Assembly: GCA_038214685.1 (NCBI GenBank)
Contig: JBBQRO010000007.1
Location: 1 to 54,769 of the forward strand
Direction of reading: 5' to 3'
Origin: CADCTB01 sp038214685
GTDB taxonomy: Bacteria > Actinomycetota > Acidimicrobiia > Acidimicrobiales > AC-14
Length of the DNA stretch: 54,769 nucleotides
Shown: positions 26,117-35,707 of the stretch, in pieces
How the letters are laid out: each line of letters starts with the position of its first letter
How positions within the stretch are numbered: position 1 is the stretch's first letter
Translations under genes and position numbers: made by a program
The notes under the pieces: generated by a model
The model's database searches: none
Seen by the model: only the letters and a program-made list of their open reading frames with translations
What the model was told of the DNA's origin: nothing

Positions 26117-26548
26117 GTGGCCAAGAAGTCCGCTGCACCGGCCGAGAAGGCGCCTCGTTCGATGTCAGATGCCCACAAGGAGGCCCTCGCCGAGGGCCGG
26201 GAACAGGGACGGGCGGTGCGCCGCTATCTGGAGGCGCTCGAGGCGAACAAGCCCAAGCGTGGCCGCAAGCGCACGCCCGAGGGCATCCAGCGCCGGCTCT
26301 TCGCCATCGAGGAACGCCTGGCGTCAGCCGACGCCCTCAGCCGGCTCCATCTGGCCCAGGAGCGCATGGATCTGCGGGCCGAGCTGACCTCGTCGTCCGA
26401 CGGCGTGGATATCGGCGCCCTCGAAGCGGCGTTCGCCAAGGCGGCCGGGCCCTACAGCCAACGCAAGGGCATCGGGTACGACGCCTGGCGGGCCGCCGGC
26501 GTGGAGCCGCGCGTGCTCAAGGCTGCCGGCATCGGCCGGGGGCAGTAG
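26117..26548 (+). CDS. conserved actinobacterial basic/helical protein of unknown function
   Basis: The 143-residue product starts with a Lys/Ala-rich tail, then EGREQGRAVRRYLEALEANKPKRGRKRTPEGIQRRLFAIEERL, a helical middle with LAQERMDLRAEL, and ends YSQRKGIGYDAWRAAGVEPRVLKAAGI. I recall very similar proteins of unknown function from other actinobacteria. The KPKRGRKRTP stretch resembles an AT-hook-like basic patch, and the C-terminus resembles a small helical domain, so nucleic-acid binding is possible but unproven. The GTG at 26117 begins the conserved part. The frame also runs upstream to 25916, but that section looks non-coding. A TATTGT -10-like element lies upstream near 26065. Confidence 0.7.
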   Translation: MAKKSAAPAEKAPRSMSDAHKEALAEGREQGRAVRRYLEALEANKPKRGRKRTPEGIQRRLFAIEERLASADALSRLHLAQERMDLRAELTSSSDGVDIGALEAAFAKAAGPYSQRKGIGYDAWRAAGVEPRVLKAAGIGRGQ

Positions 26549-26561
26549 CCGGGCCCACCGA

Positions 26562-29500
26562 TCACCCGATCGCCCGTCGCACGGCGCGGGTGGCCACGGC
26601 CACCGCGTCGAGCGACGGCTGTGGCTCACTCTCGATGTCGCGGAGCAGCCGGGTGAGCTCGCCCACGTGGCCGGCCCGGTCGACGAGGAACCCGAGCACG
26701 GCCTCGGGCGCGGCCTGGCCCGGACGATCCAGCAGTGCCCGCATCGCCGCCGCCCGCCGCAGGTGGTCGAGATCGTCGATCAGGCCGCGCCACGCCGCTG
26801 GGCCCCAGCGCCCGTCGGGCGGGGCCTGACCGAGGCGGGCGCCAAGCCGGTCGATGCCGAGTGATTCACCCAGCTGGAGCACCGCTTCGGCCACGTCGGT
26901 GACCGGGCGCATGGTGGACCGGGCCAGGTCGGCGGCATCGGGGCCCACCTCCAGGTCGGCCAGGGCGGCCCACCGCAGGGCCATGGCCGGCTCGACCCCG
27001 CGTTCGACGAGTACCTCGGCCCGACCGGCCCGGAGCCGGTGCCGATGCGGCGTGCCCAGGCGATGCGCAGCCGCCGCCAGCTCGGCCAGCGCGGCCCGGT
27101 CGCGACCCACGGTGGCGGCGATGTCGCCCGTCTCGGCCCGTCGGAGGTAGTCGCGGGTAAGGGCCTCGATGAGGTCGGCGATCACTGGCGCCACTGCCAG
27201 GAGCACCTGAGCGGGCGGGTTGGCGTCCGCGCCCTCGAGCGCGGCCCAGCGAGCGGGTGCGTCGATCACGCTGCGGGCGATCCAGTACCCGGCGGCGATC
27301 GCCGGCGGGGGGGCACCGGTGTCGCCGGCGAGACGGGTGACAAACGTCGGCCCCATGCGGTTCACGACGTCGTTGGCGACGACCGATGCGATGAGCTCCC
27401 GGCGCAAGCGGTGGCCATCGAGCAGGCGGGGGAAGCGCTCCGTCAGGCCGCTGGGGAAGTAGGCGACCAAAGCGGCCCGCAGGGCGGGCTGATCGGGCAG
27501 TTCGGAGGCCAAGAGGCCGGCGGCCAGGCTGCGCTTGGCCCCGGCCAGCAGCACCGACAACTCCGGTCGGGTCAGGCCTGCACCCGCCGCCTCCCGGGCC
27601 CGCATCTCCGTCGCGGACGGAAGGGCTTCGACGGTCCGGTCGACGACGCCCGCCGCCTCCAGGTCCTCCATGAGCGACTCAAAGGCGGCCATGCGCCCCG
27701 CGCTGGTGGCGGCGGCCCGGGTGAGGGCCATGCTCTGGAGGGCGCAGTCGCCCAGCACCGACTCCACCACGCCTCCGCAGGCCTCTTCGAGCACCCGGTG
27801 ACGCTCGGTGACGGTCAGCTCACCGGCCTCGACGGCCGGCTGGAGCAGGATCTTGAGGTTGACCTCGTGGTCGGAGATGTCAACGCCTGCCGCGTTGTCG
27901 ATGGCGTCGGTGTTGACGTGGCCGCCCCGCCGGGCGTACTCGATGCGCGCCCGCTGGGTGAAGGCCAGGTTGGCCCCCTCCCCCACCACCCGGGCCCGGA
28001 CCGACGACCCCTCGACGCGGACGTCGGCGTTGGCCCGGTCGTCGATGTCGAGGTCGGGCTCGGTGCTGGCCCGGACGAACGTGCCGATCCCGCCGGTGAA
28101 GAGCAGGCCAACCGGTGCCTGAAGGATGGCCCGGATGAGGTCCGGGGCGGTGACCTCCGAGCTCTCAACCCGCAGGACGGCCTGGACCTGTCCACTCAGG
28201 GGGATCCGCTTGTCAAGGCGGGACCACACCCCCCCGCCGGCACTGATGGAGGACCGGTCGTAGTCCTGCCACGAAGACCTGGGCAGGGCGAAGAGCCGAG
28301 CCCGCTCCCGGTAGGACAGCGCCGGGTCGGGAACGGGGTCGAGGAAGATGTCACGGTGGTCGAAGGCGGCCACCAGACGGATCTGCTCCGACCGCAGCAT
28401 GGCGTTGCCGAACACGTCGCCCGACATGTCACCGATGCCGACCACCGTCACCGCTTCGGCGTGCACGTCGATCTCCAGCTCGGCGAAGTGGTGCTGAACC
28501 GCCACCCACACCCCCCGAGCCGTGATCCCCAGGCGCTTGTGGTCGTAGCCGCTCGAGCCACCTGACGCGAAGGCGTCGCCCAGCCAGAACCCGCGCTCGG
28601 AGCTGACCCGGTTGGCCAGGTCAGAGAGCGACGCCGTGCCGCGGTCGGCGGCCACCACCAGGTAGGTGTCGTCACCATCGCGTCGGCGGGGGACAGCCAC
28701 CACCTTGCGGCCGACCACGTTGTCGGTCACGTCCAGCAGGCAGGCCACGAAGATCTCGTAGGCGGCGGCGACCTCTGTCGGCGACCGCGGGGTGGCGCCC
28801 CGAGCCTGCTGCTTCACGACGAAGCCGCCCTTGGCACCGGTGGGCACGATCACCGCGTTCTTGAGCACCTGGGCCCGCATGAGGTCGAGAATCTCGCTGC
28901 GGTAGTCGTCGACCCGCTCGCTCCACCGGATACCGCCGCGGGCCACTGGCCCCCAGCGCAGGTGGACGCCCTCCACCACGGGTCCGTGCACGAAGATCTC
29001 CCGGAACGGCACGGGCCGGGGGATCCCGGGCACGGCGGCGCTGTCGAGCTTGATGGCGAGATGGTCGCCGCCGCTCACGTACCGGTTGGTGCGCAGGGTG
29101 GCGTCGACCAGGGCGAGGAAGCCCCGCAGGATCCGGTCGTGGTCGAGCCGGGCCACGACATCGCAGCCGTCGACAACCCGCTGGCGCAGCTCGGCGACCA
29201 CCGCCGGGCCGGCATGGCGTGCCGGGTCGAACAGGGCGGCGAACAACTCCACCAGCGCAGCAGCGATCGGCGCGTTGTCCACCAGGACCTGGTCCACGTA
29301 GTCGGTGGTGAAGGTGGTGCCGACCTGGCTGCGGTACCGGCGGTAGGCCCGCAGCACGGCCACGTCGTCCCAGGCCAAGCCCGAACGAAGCACCAGCCGG
29401 TTCAGCGTGTCCGCCTCGGCCCGACCGTGCCACAGGGCCATGGCGGCGGCAGCCAGCCGGGGACCGTCCCTCTCGACGTCGAGCGTGCCCTCCGGATCAC

Positions 29501-31292
29501 TGACCCCGAAGTCGTGCAGGTGGGCCCGGACATCGTCGCCGCCCAGGGCGAAGGGCCGGTCCTCGATGGCCCACAGCCCGAGGCTCTCAAGGATGGGGAG
29601 GAACCCCGACAGGTCGATGCCGGCGCCGGTGGTGAAGACCTTGAGGCGGGCCCGCGGCCCGTCGCCGGGACCGGGGCCGGCGGACAGGACGATGCGGATC
29701 CCGTCGTTGCCGGCGAACAGCTCGTCGAGCTGGACGACGTCGTCGGCCGCCCACCCTGGATCAATTGCGTCCCGATACCCGGGCGGGAACCATCCGGCCC
29801 ATGTCCCGGCCAGGCGGGCACCATCCCGCTCACCGGTGAGGGAGCCCAGCGCGGCGACGAGCTGCTGGTCCCACGTCCGGCACAGGAGGCGCAGCTCACG
29901 CTCCAGGGCGTCGAGAGGCGGGATCGGTAGGGCGCCCGGCACGTGCACGACCAGCCGCACGATGGCCTCCGGGCGGTCGCCCAGGGCCACGTCGGCGTCG
30001 ACCCGGTCACCGTCGAGCTGAGCCAACAAGAACCGCTCGAGCCGGCGGCGCAGCGCCGGGTCGTACATCTCCCCGGGTACCGACAGGAGGGCGGAGACAG
30101 TGGAGTTGCCCGGGTCAACCCGAACGAGCACCCGCACCTCGTGCTCGTCCTCGGCGGCCAGAAGCTCGACCAGCAGGCGGCGCAACGACGCCACGTCGGA
30201 CTCGAACAGGAGATCCTTGGGCAGGACCTGGAAAAGGGAGATCAGCGCCGCCTCGTCCTGACTTCGCTCGACCACGTCCTCGAGTTCCAGAACGCTCCGG
30301 AGCTTGAAGCGCAGCACGGGGGTGATCGCCGCCGGCTCAGCGTTGGCCTTGGCGGTGAAGACGCCGACCACCCGGAACACCGATACGTCGTCGTCGCCAC
30401 CCGCCGCTTGCTCCGCCACGTCGATGCAGTGCATGAGCACCTGCCGGTGCACGGTGCTGACCTCGGAGGTGCGCACGATCCGCAAAGGACCGTCCGACCC
30501 GGAACCCGGCGCCCGCGCCCGCAATGCCGCGTCGGGCCGGGCGAGGACGCCGAGGGCTCCGGCCACCGCGTTGTCGGGCCCGACCAGGCGGCAGCACCCG
30601 GACAGGACGAAGTTGCCGTCGAGCAGCCATTCGAGCAGCGCCGCTGCCTCCACCGACTCCTCCCCCGCGTCGGCTGACGACCGGGCCCGGGCGGCTGCCG
30701 CCGCCACCTGCTCCCGCATGTCCAAATAGTCGCCCGTGGCCGAGAACACATCGGCGAGTACCGCCTCTAGCGCGGCCGCCACCCTGGCGCGGGCCGGCTC
30801 GGGCACCCGGTCTCCCAGCTCCACCTGCAGGAAGGCCTCCCGCTGGGCCGCGGGGCGGGCCGGAAGGATGGCGAGCAGCCGGCCTTCGTCGCTACGCCGG
30901 CTCCCGAAGACCGGGTGGAGCTGGCGCACCACCTGGTGACCGAGCCGGCGCAGCTCCTCGGTGACGCTGGAGACGATGAACTGGCGGTCGGGGCAGCTAA
31001 CCTCCACCACTGAGCCCGCCGGGCGCCCACCGTCGAGGGCGACATCGGGGTCGAAGGTCCGGATCCGGAACTCCTCCGGACCGCGAGCGTCGACGAAATC
31101 GAAGCTGTCGGCAACGGCCGCGGCAGTGGCGGCCGGGTCGGCCATGGCCAACTGCGCCGGCGGCACCCGGCGCAGCACGGCTCGAGCGAAGTCGCGCAGG
31201 ACCGCCAGCCGGTCCTGCGGAGCGCCCAGCCGGTCGAGGACCGAGGCCAGGGAATCGTCGCCCTGCTCCTCCTCGCCGGCCGATTCGCCCAC
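26562..31292 (-). CDS. gdh: NAD-specific glutamate dehydrogenase, large (about 180 kDa) type
   Basis: The 1576-residue protein belongs to the GDH-180 family first described in Streptomyces, which deaminates glutamate to 2-oxoglutarate with NAD. The N-terminal third is regulatory and contains ACT-like parts. The catalytic core includes GPVARGGIRWSERVDDYR, IVPTGAKGGFVVKQ (substrate lysine), GIGDMSGDVFGNAML and GVDISDHEVNLKILL. Length and order are complete with no break over 4.7 kb. It is convergent with the small basic protein gene and divergent from the LCP gene. Its role is mainly catabolic, feeding glutamate carbon into the TCA cycle. Confidence 0.95.
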   Translation of the reverse strand: MGESAGEEEQGDDSLASVLDRLGAPQDRLAVLRDFARAVLRRVPPAQLAMADPAATAAAVADSFDFVDARGPEEFRIRTFDPDVALDGGRPAGSVVEVSCPDRQFIVSSVTEELRRLGHQVVRQLHPVFGSRRSDEGRLLAILPARPAAQREAFLQVELGDRVPEPARARVAAALEAVLADVFSATGDYLDMREQVAAAAARARSSADAGEESVEAAALLEWLLDGNFVLSGCCRLVGPDNAVAGALGVLARPDAALRARAPGSGSDGPLRIVRTSEVSTVHRQVLMHCIDVAEQAAGGDDDVSVFRVVGVFTAKANAEPAAITPVLRFKLRSVLELEDVVERSQDEAALISLFQVLPKDLLFESDVASLRRLLVELLAAEDEHEVRVLVRVDPGNSTVSALLSVPGEMYDPALRRRLERFLLAQLDGDRVDADVALGDRPEAIVRLVVHVPGALPIPPLDALERELRLLCRTWDQQLVAALGSLTGERDGARLAGTWAGWFPPGYRDAIDPGWAADDVVQLDELFAGNDGIRIVLSAGPGPGDGPRARLKVFTTGAGIDLSGFLPILESLGLWAIEDRPFALGGDDVRAHLHDFGVSDPEGTLDVERDGPRLAAAAMALWHGRAEADTLNRLVLRSGLAWDDVAVLRAYRRYRSQVGTTFTTDYVDQVLVDNAPIAAALVELFAALFDPARHAGPAVVAELRQRVVDGCDVVARLDHDRILRGFLALVDATLRTNRYVSGGDHLAIKLDSAAVPGIPRPVPFREIFVHGPVVEGVHLRWGPVARGGIRWSERVDDYRSEILDLMRAQVLKNAVIVPTGAKGGFVVKQQARGATPRSPTEVAAAYEIFVACLLDVTDNVVGRKVVAVPRRRDGDDTYLVVAADRGTASLSDLANRVSSERGFWLGDAFASGGSSGYDHKRLGITARGVWVAVQHHFAELEIDVHAEAVTVVGIGDMSGDVFGNAMLRSEQIRLVAAFDHRDIFLDPVPDPALSYRERARLFALPRSSWQDYDRSSISAGGGVWSRLDKRIPLSGQVQAVLRVESSEVTAPDLIRAILQAPVGLLFTGGIGTFVRASTEPDLDIDDRANADVRVEGSSVRARVVGEGANLAFTQRARIEYARRGGHVNTDAIDNAAGVDISDHEVNLKILLQPAVEAGELTVTERHRVLEEACGGVVESVLGDCALQSMALTRAAATSAGRMAAFESLMEDLEAAGVVDRTVEALPSATEMRAREAAGAGLTRPELSVLLAGAKRSLAAGLLASELPDQPALRAALVAYFPSGLTERFPRLLDGHRLRRELIASVVANDVVNRMGPTFVTRLAGDTGAPPPAIAAGYWIARSVIDAPARWAALEGADANPPAQVLLAVAPVIADLIEALTRDYLRRAETGDIAATVGRDRAALAELAAAAHRLGTPHRHRLRAGRAEVLVERGVEPAMALRWAALADLEVGPDAADLARSTMRPVTDVAEAVLQLGESLGIDRLGARLGQAPPDGRWGPAAWRGLIDDLDHLRRAAAMRALLDRPGQAAPEAVLGFLVDRAGHVGELTRLLRDIESEPQPSLDAVAVATRAVRRAIG

Positions 31293-31402
31293 CGTCCTCC
31301 CGTTAGTGCCCGGTGCGAGCGTACCTCCGGTCGCGGCTGCGTCGGCGTATTCCTAGGCGACATGACCACGTCGGAAGGGTCGCCGGCCACTACGCTTACC
31401 CG

Positions 31403-32809
31403 GTGGCACATCCGGCCGAAGTCCGTCGCGCCGGTCGGCGACCCGGCCCCTGGGGTAGCCGCCTGCGGGTCGGCCTCGTGGTGTTCCTGGCCCTCTGCGT
31501 GTTGCTCGTCGGCAGCAGCTACTTCTATTTCCGCCACCAGCTCAGCCGCCTGACCCGTCTCGACATACCCGGTCTGGCCGACGACGACGCCGGCAGAGTC
31601 ATGAACGTGCTCATGGTCGGTTCCGACAGTCGCGAGAACGCCACGGGCGACGTTGCCGACGCCATCGGAGTGGGCGACGACGGCACCGCCGGCCAACGCA
31701 GCGACACGATCATGGTGCTGCACATCGATCCCGCCCAGCAGAAGGCGGCCATCCTCTCCATTCCCCGGGATTTCTACGTCCCCATACCCGGACAGGGCGG
31801 CCGGGACAAGATCAACGCCTCCTTCGCCATCGGCGGGCCCCAGCTCCTGATCCAGACGATCAAGGATGCTCTCGGCATCGAAATCAACCACTACGTCGAG
31901 GTCGACTTCAACGGAGTCGAGCGCATCGTCAATGCGGTGGGGGGCGTGAGCGTCTACGCCGATGCCCCGGCCCGCGACTCCTTCACCGGCCTCGACATAC
32001 CCACGGTCGGGTGCAACGCGCTCGACGGCTACCAGGCGCTCGCCTACGTTCGCAGCCGCCACTACGAGACCAGGGAGCGAGGGCGCTGGGAACCCGGCTC
32101 GGGCTCTGACCTCGACCGGATTGGCCGGCAGCAGGACTTCATCCGCCGCATGCTGAAGAAGGCGGTGTCGTCAGGATTGAGCAACCCCCTGACCCTCAAC
32201 CGGCTCATCGGCATCGGGATCGACAACGTCCGCGTCGACCAGCAGATGTCGACCAAGGACATCGCCAACCTGGCTCGCCGGTTCCGGTCCATCGATGCCG
32301 ACTCCGTCGACATGCTCACCCTGCCGACCACCAGCGCGTTCATCGGCGGCGCCGACGTGGAGCTCCTCGACACCAAAAGGGCCCAGGAGTTCATCGACCG
32401 CCTCAACGGGATCAGCGCCGCACCGGTGTCGGTCAAGCCGGCAGAGGTCGCGGTCCGGGTGCTCAACGGGAACGGGGGCGACGCATCGGCATCGGTGGCC
32501 GCCACCTCGCTCACCTCGGCCGGGTTTCGGGTGGCCGGTACCGGGAATGCCCTGAGCTACGACTACGCGGCCACCATCGTGCAGTACGCGCCAGGCCAGC
32601 AGGCCAAGGCCAACTTCCTACGCAGCGTGCTGTCCGCCGGCGCCACCATCGAAGAGGACCGCACCCTGTTCGGCGCCGACGTGGCGCTGGTCCTCGGCCT
32701 CGACTACACCGGCCTGAAGGCGCCGGCGCCGGCGCCGGGGGCCTCGACCACCGTGGCCCCTGTCCCCGGTGCCCCCAGCACCACCGCCGCTCCCGTCCGC
32801 ACCTGCTGA
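31403..32809 (+). CDS. LytR-CpsA-Psr (LCP) family glycopolymer transferase with LytR_C domain
   Basis: LCP enzymes attach undecaprenyl-linked glycopolymers to peptidoglycan, or to arabinogalactan-like walls, outside the cell. The 468-residue protein has a short cytoplasmic N-terminus, one membrane helix (LVVFLALCVLLVGSSYFYF), then the LCP core with VGSDSRE, RSDTIMVLHIDP, SIPRDFYVPIPG, KINASFAIGG, VGGVSVYADAP and YVRSRHYE. A LytR_C domain (VRVLNGNGGDASA) follows, then a Pro/Thr tail ending in Cys. GTG 31403 is chosen over the longer frame from 31313. A TACGCT -10-like hexamer at 31391-31396 sits six bases before it, pointing to a leaderless message. Confidence 0.92.
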   Translation: MAHPAEVRRAGRRPGPWGSRLRVGLVVFLALCVLLVGSSYFYFRHQLSRLTRLDIPGLADDDAGRVMNVLMVGSDSRENATGDVADAIGVGDDGTAGQRSDTIMVLHIDPAQQKAAILSIPRDFYVPIPGQGGRDKINASFAIGGPQLLIQTIKDALGIEINHYVEVDFNGVERIVNAVGGVSVYADAPARDSFTGLDIPTVGCNALDGYQALAYVRSRHYETRERGRWEPGSGSDLDRIGRQQDFIRRMLKKAVSSGLSNPLTLNRLIGIGIDNVRVDQQMSTKDIANLARRFRSIDADSVDMLTLPTTSAFIGGADVELLDTKRAQEFIDRLNGISAAPVSVKPAEVAVRVLNGNGGDASASVAATSLTSAGFRVAGTGNALSYDYAATIVQYAPGQQAKANFLRSVLSAGATIEEDRTLFGADVALVLGLDYTGLKAPAPAPGASTTVAPVPGAPSTTAAPVRTC

Positions 32810-32827
32810 GGCCAGCGCGGCGCGGTC

Positions 32828-33961
32828 TCAATCCCCGCTCGGGTCCTTGCCCGGGAGCTTGATGCCCCGGTCCTTGGCCCATTGCCTCGGGTCGTGGGCC
32901 TCGGAGATCGATTCCTCGGCGGCCTGCCGGAGCACCTCGGCCCGCTCCTCCCGGGTTGATGCCGGCCCGACCTTCAGCGACAGGTACGACAGCCCGCCAA
33001 TGGGGATCGGGAGCCAGAAATTGACAAGTCGGTACACGACCACGCCCAGCACCGCAGTGCCGCGAGGCGCGCCGAAGCCGACGAGCGCCGAGGTCAGGAC
33101 GGCCTCCACCACTCCGAGACCGCCCGGGGTGAGGGGGACGGCGGCCAGCACGTTGGCCAGCCCGAAGGCCACGATCAGCCCGTCGAAGTCGACCCGGTAC
33201 CCGAAGGCGGCCACGAACACCCAGAGCGAGGCTGCGTCCAGCAGCCAGTTCGCCGCCGCCCATAGCGTGGCCTTCACCAGGAGCTTCCGATCGGCTCCCA
33301 ACAGGCGCAGGCGTTCGGCGATGCGCTGCAGCACCCGACCCACGCCGGCGCCGTCGAGCATCGGGATCCGGTCGGCCAGGCCGCACACCAGCCGGGCCAC
33401 CCGGTCTTCGCCCCGGGTCAGCAGCCCCACGGCCAGGGCGAAACCACCGATCAGCAGGGCGCCGACGATGGCGGCTGTCCCGTACAGGGGATTGAACCCA
33501 CGTCTCGGTATGGAGATCAACAGGCCCAGCCAGAGCAGCACGTTGAGCACGAGGGCCGATCCCAGTCCCTGGGTGGCCAGGGCGAAGCCGGCGTCGGTGC
33601 CCCGCACCCCTGCGCCGGTGAGCAGGCGGTAGCCGACACCGGCACCGGCAGCGGAGCCGCCCGGCACGATGTGGCTGGCCGCCATGGTCGAAAGGTCGAT
33701 GCGCAGGAGCGTCGACAGCGGCGGCCGGCCGGCCGGGGGCAGCACGGCCTGGGTGAGCTTGGCGTAGGCGCCGATGGCCAGGGCCTCGAGCAGGACCCCG
33801 AGCAGCAGGTAGGGGATGCTGACCGACGTGAGGAGGTCGAGGGACTTCCGGGCGCCGGCGATCTGGGGCAGGACGAGGTACTCGATCACCACGAGAGCCA
33901 CGAGCACAGCGACGACACGCCTGATCGATCGGGGCAAGCGAGCACGGGTCACGGCCCCCAC
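32828..33961 (-). CDS. flippase-like membrane protein (LPG synthase TM domain family)
   Basis: The 377-residue protein has about eight membrane helices and the family signatures SHIVPGGSAAGAGVGYRLL and AVPLTPGGLGVVEAVLTSALVGFG, seen in the transmembrane part of lysyl-phosphatidylglycerol synthase and in AglD-like proteins. The catalytic aminoacyl-transfer domain is absent, so it is a flippase-like relative of unknown substrate, probably a lipid or lipid-linked sugar. The C-terminal 50 residues are cytoplasmic and charged. It is convergent with the LCP gene, 18 bases apart, so a joint role in wall glycopolymer biology is possible. Confidence 0.87.
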   Translation of the reverse strand: MGAVTRARLPRSIRRVVAVLVALVVIEYLVLPQIAGARKSLDLLTSVSIPYLLLGVLLEALAIGAYAKLTQAVLPPAGRPPLSTLLRIDLSTMAASHIVPGGSAAGAGVGYRLLTGAGVRGTDAGFALATQGLGSALVLNVLLWLGLLISIPRRGFNPLYGTAAIVGALLIGGFALAVGLLTRGEDRVARLVCGLADRIPMLDGAGVGRVLQRIAERLRLLGADRKLLVKATLWAAANWLLDAASLWVFVAAFGYRVDFDGLIVAFGLANVLAAVPLTPGGLGVVEAVLTSALVGFGAPRGTAVLGVVVYRLVNFWLPIPIGGLSYLSLKVGPASTREERAEVLRQAAEESISEAHDPRQWAKDRGIKLPGKDPSGD

Positions 33962-34092
33962 TGTCCCCCGTGGCGGCGGCCCGCCGTCGGCATCCGTGTC
34001 CGGAGGCCAGAATCCGGGCGATCAGGCCGGCGGCGCTGCCCTGCGGCGACGGCGTTCCCAGAGGACCAGCGGTCGGCGATAGCGTCGGCCCA

Positions 34093-34491
34093 TTGAGCGA
34101 TGAGGGATTCGACGGCAGCGTCTACGACGTGGTTGGTGGCCGGCCGTTCTTCGTCGAACTCGTCGACGGCTTCTACGCCGGGGTGAGCGCCGACCTTCTT
34201 CTTCGCCCTATGTACCCGGAGGATCTCACAGACTCCCGGCGCCACCTGGCCGGGTTCCTCACGCAGTACTGGGGCGGTCCCTCCACCTACAGCGACGAGC
34301 GAGGGCACCCTCGCCTGCGCATGCGCCACGCCCCCTTCGCGATCGGCGACGCGGAGCGGGACGCCTGGCTGCGCCACATGCTCGGGTCCCTGGACACGGT
34401 GTCCACCACCCGCGGCACGCCCGTGGAGGCGGTGGCCCGCATCCGCGCCTACCTCGCCGACGTGGCCGACTTCCTCGTCAACACCCGGTGA
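34093..34491 (+). CDS. glbO: group II truncated haemoglobin (GlbO type)
   Basis: The 132-residue globin matches trHbO: YDVVGGRPFFVELVDGFYAGV (B helix with Tyr), LRPMYPEDL, FLTQYWGGPSTYSDERGHPRLRMRHAPF with the proximal His, and ERDAWLRHM with Trp at G8. It probably handles O2, NO or peroxide. Start is TTG at 34093, chosen because translation then begins SDEGFDGSVYDVVGG as in relatives. A TAGCGT -10-like element (34080-34085) is seven bases upstream, so the message may be leaderless. The frame is open upstream into non-conserved sequence. Confidence 0.9.
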   Translation: MSDEGFDGSVYDVVGGRPFFVELVDGFYAGVSADLLLRPMYPEDLTDSRRHLAGFLTQYWGGPSTYSDERGHPRLRMRHAPFAIGDAERDAWLRHMLGSLDTVSTTRGTPVEAVARIRAYLADVADFLVNTR

Positions 34492-34538
34492 CGGCCCCAC
34501 AGCTCCCAGCCGGCGGGATCGGCAGGCCGTCCGTCGGT

Positions 34539-35258
34539 CTAACGACCGGGAGCGAGGGAGGTGGACGCCATGCAGCAGGCCCGGGGCTCTACCCGCGTGC
34601 GCTGCTCCTCAAGGGAGAGAAGTCCCAGCCCGGAGAGAAGGCGCACCACCGGCCAGATCGGGTCGAGCAACCCCGTGCGGGCGGCAGCCGGATGGGCATG
34701 GTGGGAATTGTGGTAGCCGTGGCCCAGCAACAGGAGGGATATCCACGCCAGGTCGTAGCCGGGGAAGTCTGGATGGGGCTTGCTCCCTGACCGGTGCCCG
34801 ACGGTGTTGACCATGCCCATAATGCCGAGGTAGCTGACGAGGTGGACGGCCAGCGCAGTCAGAGTCTGCGCCGGCCCAATGGTGAAGAGCCAGAAGGCGA
34901 AGAGGAGGGAGCGGAGGACGAGGGGGATTCTCCCCGCTGACGGGGCGGTACCGGCCGGCAGCCGCCGCCTGGCAACGGCGACCAGATAGGGGGTGCCGAC
35001 CAACACCGAGAGGAAGCTCCGCTGCAGGGGTGAGTGAGGATCGAGCGGCGTGTCGGCGTAGCGGTGGTGCAGCCGATGGACCCCGGCCCACGTCTCGGGA
35101 TGAACCCCGCCGGCGACCTGCATGAGGCCGGCGAGGACCGACGCCAGCGCCGGATGGATCCGGAAGGCCCGGTGGGCGAGGCAGCGATGGCAGTAGATCT
35201 CTGTGACGAGGCACGTGAGAATGCCCGTGACGAGGCCAACGAGTACTCCGGTCGGCAC
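34539..35258 (-). CDS. acyl desaturase (membrane fatty-acid desaturase family)
   Basis: The 239-residue protein has the three histidine boxes of delta-9-type desaturases: HRCLAHRAF, HRLHHRYAD and HGYHNSHHAH, plus a NTVGHRSGSK block, with two pairs of hydrophobic helices between them. These bind two irons and introduce a double bond into acyl chains. It is shorter than typical stearoyl-CoA desaturases, mainly at the N-terminus. GTG 35258 is the chosen start. It is convergent with glbO. The electron donor is not encoded nearby. Confidence 0.88.
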   Translation of the reverse strand: MPTGVLVGLVTGILTCLVTEIYCHRCLAHRAFRIHPALASVLAGLMQVAGGVHPETWAGVHRLHHRYADTPLDPHSPLQRSFLSVLVGTPYLVAVARRRLPAGTAPSAGRIPLVLRSLLFAFWLFTIGPAQTLTALAVHLVSYLGIMGMVNTVGHRSGSKPHPDFPGYDLAWISLLLLGHGYHNSHHAHPAAARTGLLDPIWPVVRLLSGLGLLSLEEQRTRVEPRACCMASTSLAPGR

Positions 35259-35417
35259 AGGGGAATCTTACTGGTGCCGGCCCGCTGCGGCCGGTGGTCG
35301 CTGCCGGCGGGTAGAAGATCCCGCTTCCGAAGCGTCGTGACTTCCCCGGCCCGCCCGCGCCAGCGCTCGGCACCCCACCCTCGACACCTGCGGGACTGAC
35401 GGCCCTGCGTCGTCAGA

Positions 35418-35669
35418 TCAAGCGGGCTGCGGACCAACCAGTGCGGCGTGCTGCTCGGCGTGGCCGGGCAGGACGCGCAGTAGAACGGTGCCGTCGTCCT
35501 TGACCTCGATGATCTGAGCGATGGCCGGATCGGCGTCGTCGTCCCCGACGAGCAGATAGCGACCCGCTCTGATCTCGGTTCCGGGCGCTGCATCATCCAT
35601 GTGGGCGTACGTGAGCCCGCTGTAGACCCGGGCGAAGTCGACCCACATCTGCCAGGGGAGCGGTTCCAT
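35418..35669 (-). CDS. small conserved protein, module copy 1 partner (orfB type)
   Basis: The 83-residue product reads FARVYSGLTYAHMDDAAPG, then a beta-rich section (RAGRYLLVGDDDADPAIAQIIEVKDDGTVLLRVLPG). It is clearly similar to the 82-residue protein at 46112-46360 (shared pattern T/SG-x-A/SW/YxxRDEA/DDAA, then R-AG-Y--VG, A-I-EV-DDGTV-LR-LPG). It lies behind the 35708-36091 gene, with which it forms a two-gene module present twice in the window. I do not recognise the family. It may be an SH3-like or immunity-type small barrel; this is only a shape guess. ATG 35669 sits six bases after a good -10, so it has its own leaderless promoter. Confidence 0.7.
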   Translation of the reverse strand: MEPLPWQMWVDFARVYSGLTYAHMDDAAPGTEIRAGRYLLVGDDDADPAIAQIIEVKDDGTVLLRVLPGHAEQHAALVGPQPA

Positions 35670-35675
35670 CCCCCT

Positions 35676-35704
35676 ATTGTCTGGCCGATGGCCGGGCTTG
35701 ACAA
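35676..35704 (-). promoter_or_regulatory. promoter of the 83-residue orfB-type gene
   Basis: On the minus strand TTGTCA (35704-35699) and GACAAT (35681-35676) are separated by exactly 17 bases, with the ATG six bases beyond. The two hexamers also form an inverted repeat TTGTC-GACAA, so a regulator could bind here. The promoter starts inside the intergenic gap after the upstream 127-residue gene. Confidence 0.6.
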
Positions 35705-35707
35705 CGC

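Noticed and set aside
27039..28565. Long plus-strand open frame opposite the glutamate dehydrogenase
   Set aside because: It is an antisense frame of a conserved gene, common at 70% GC, with low-complexity Gly/Arg composition and no family pattern.
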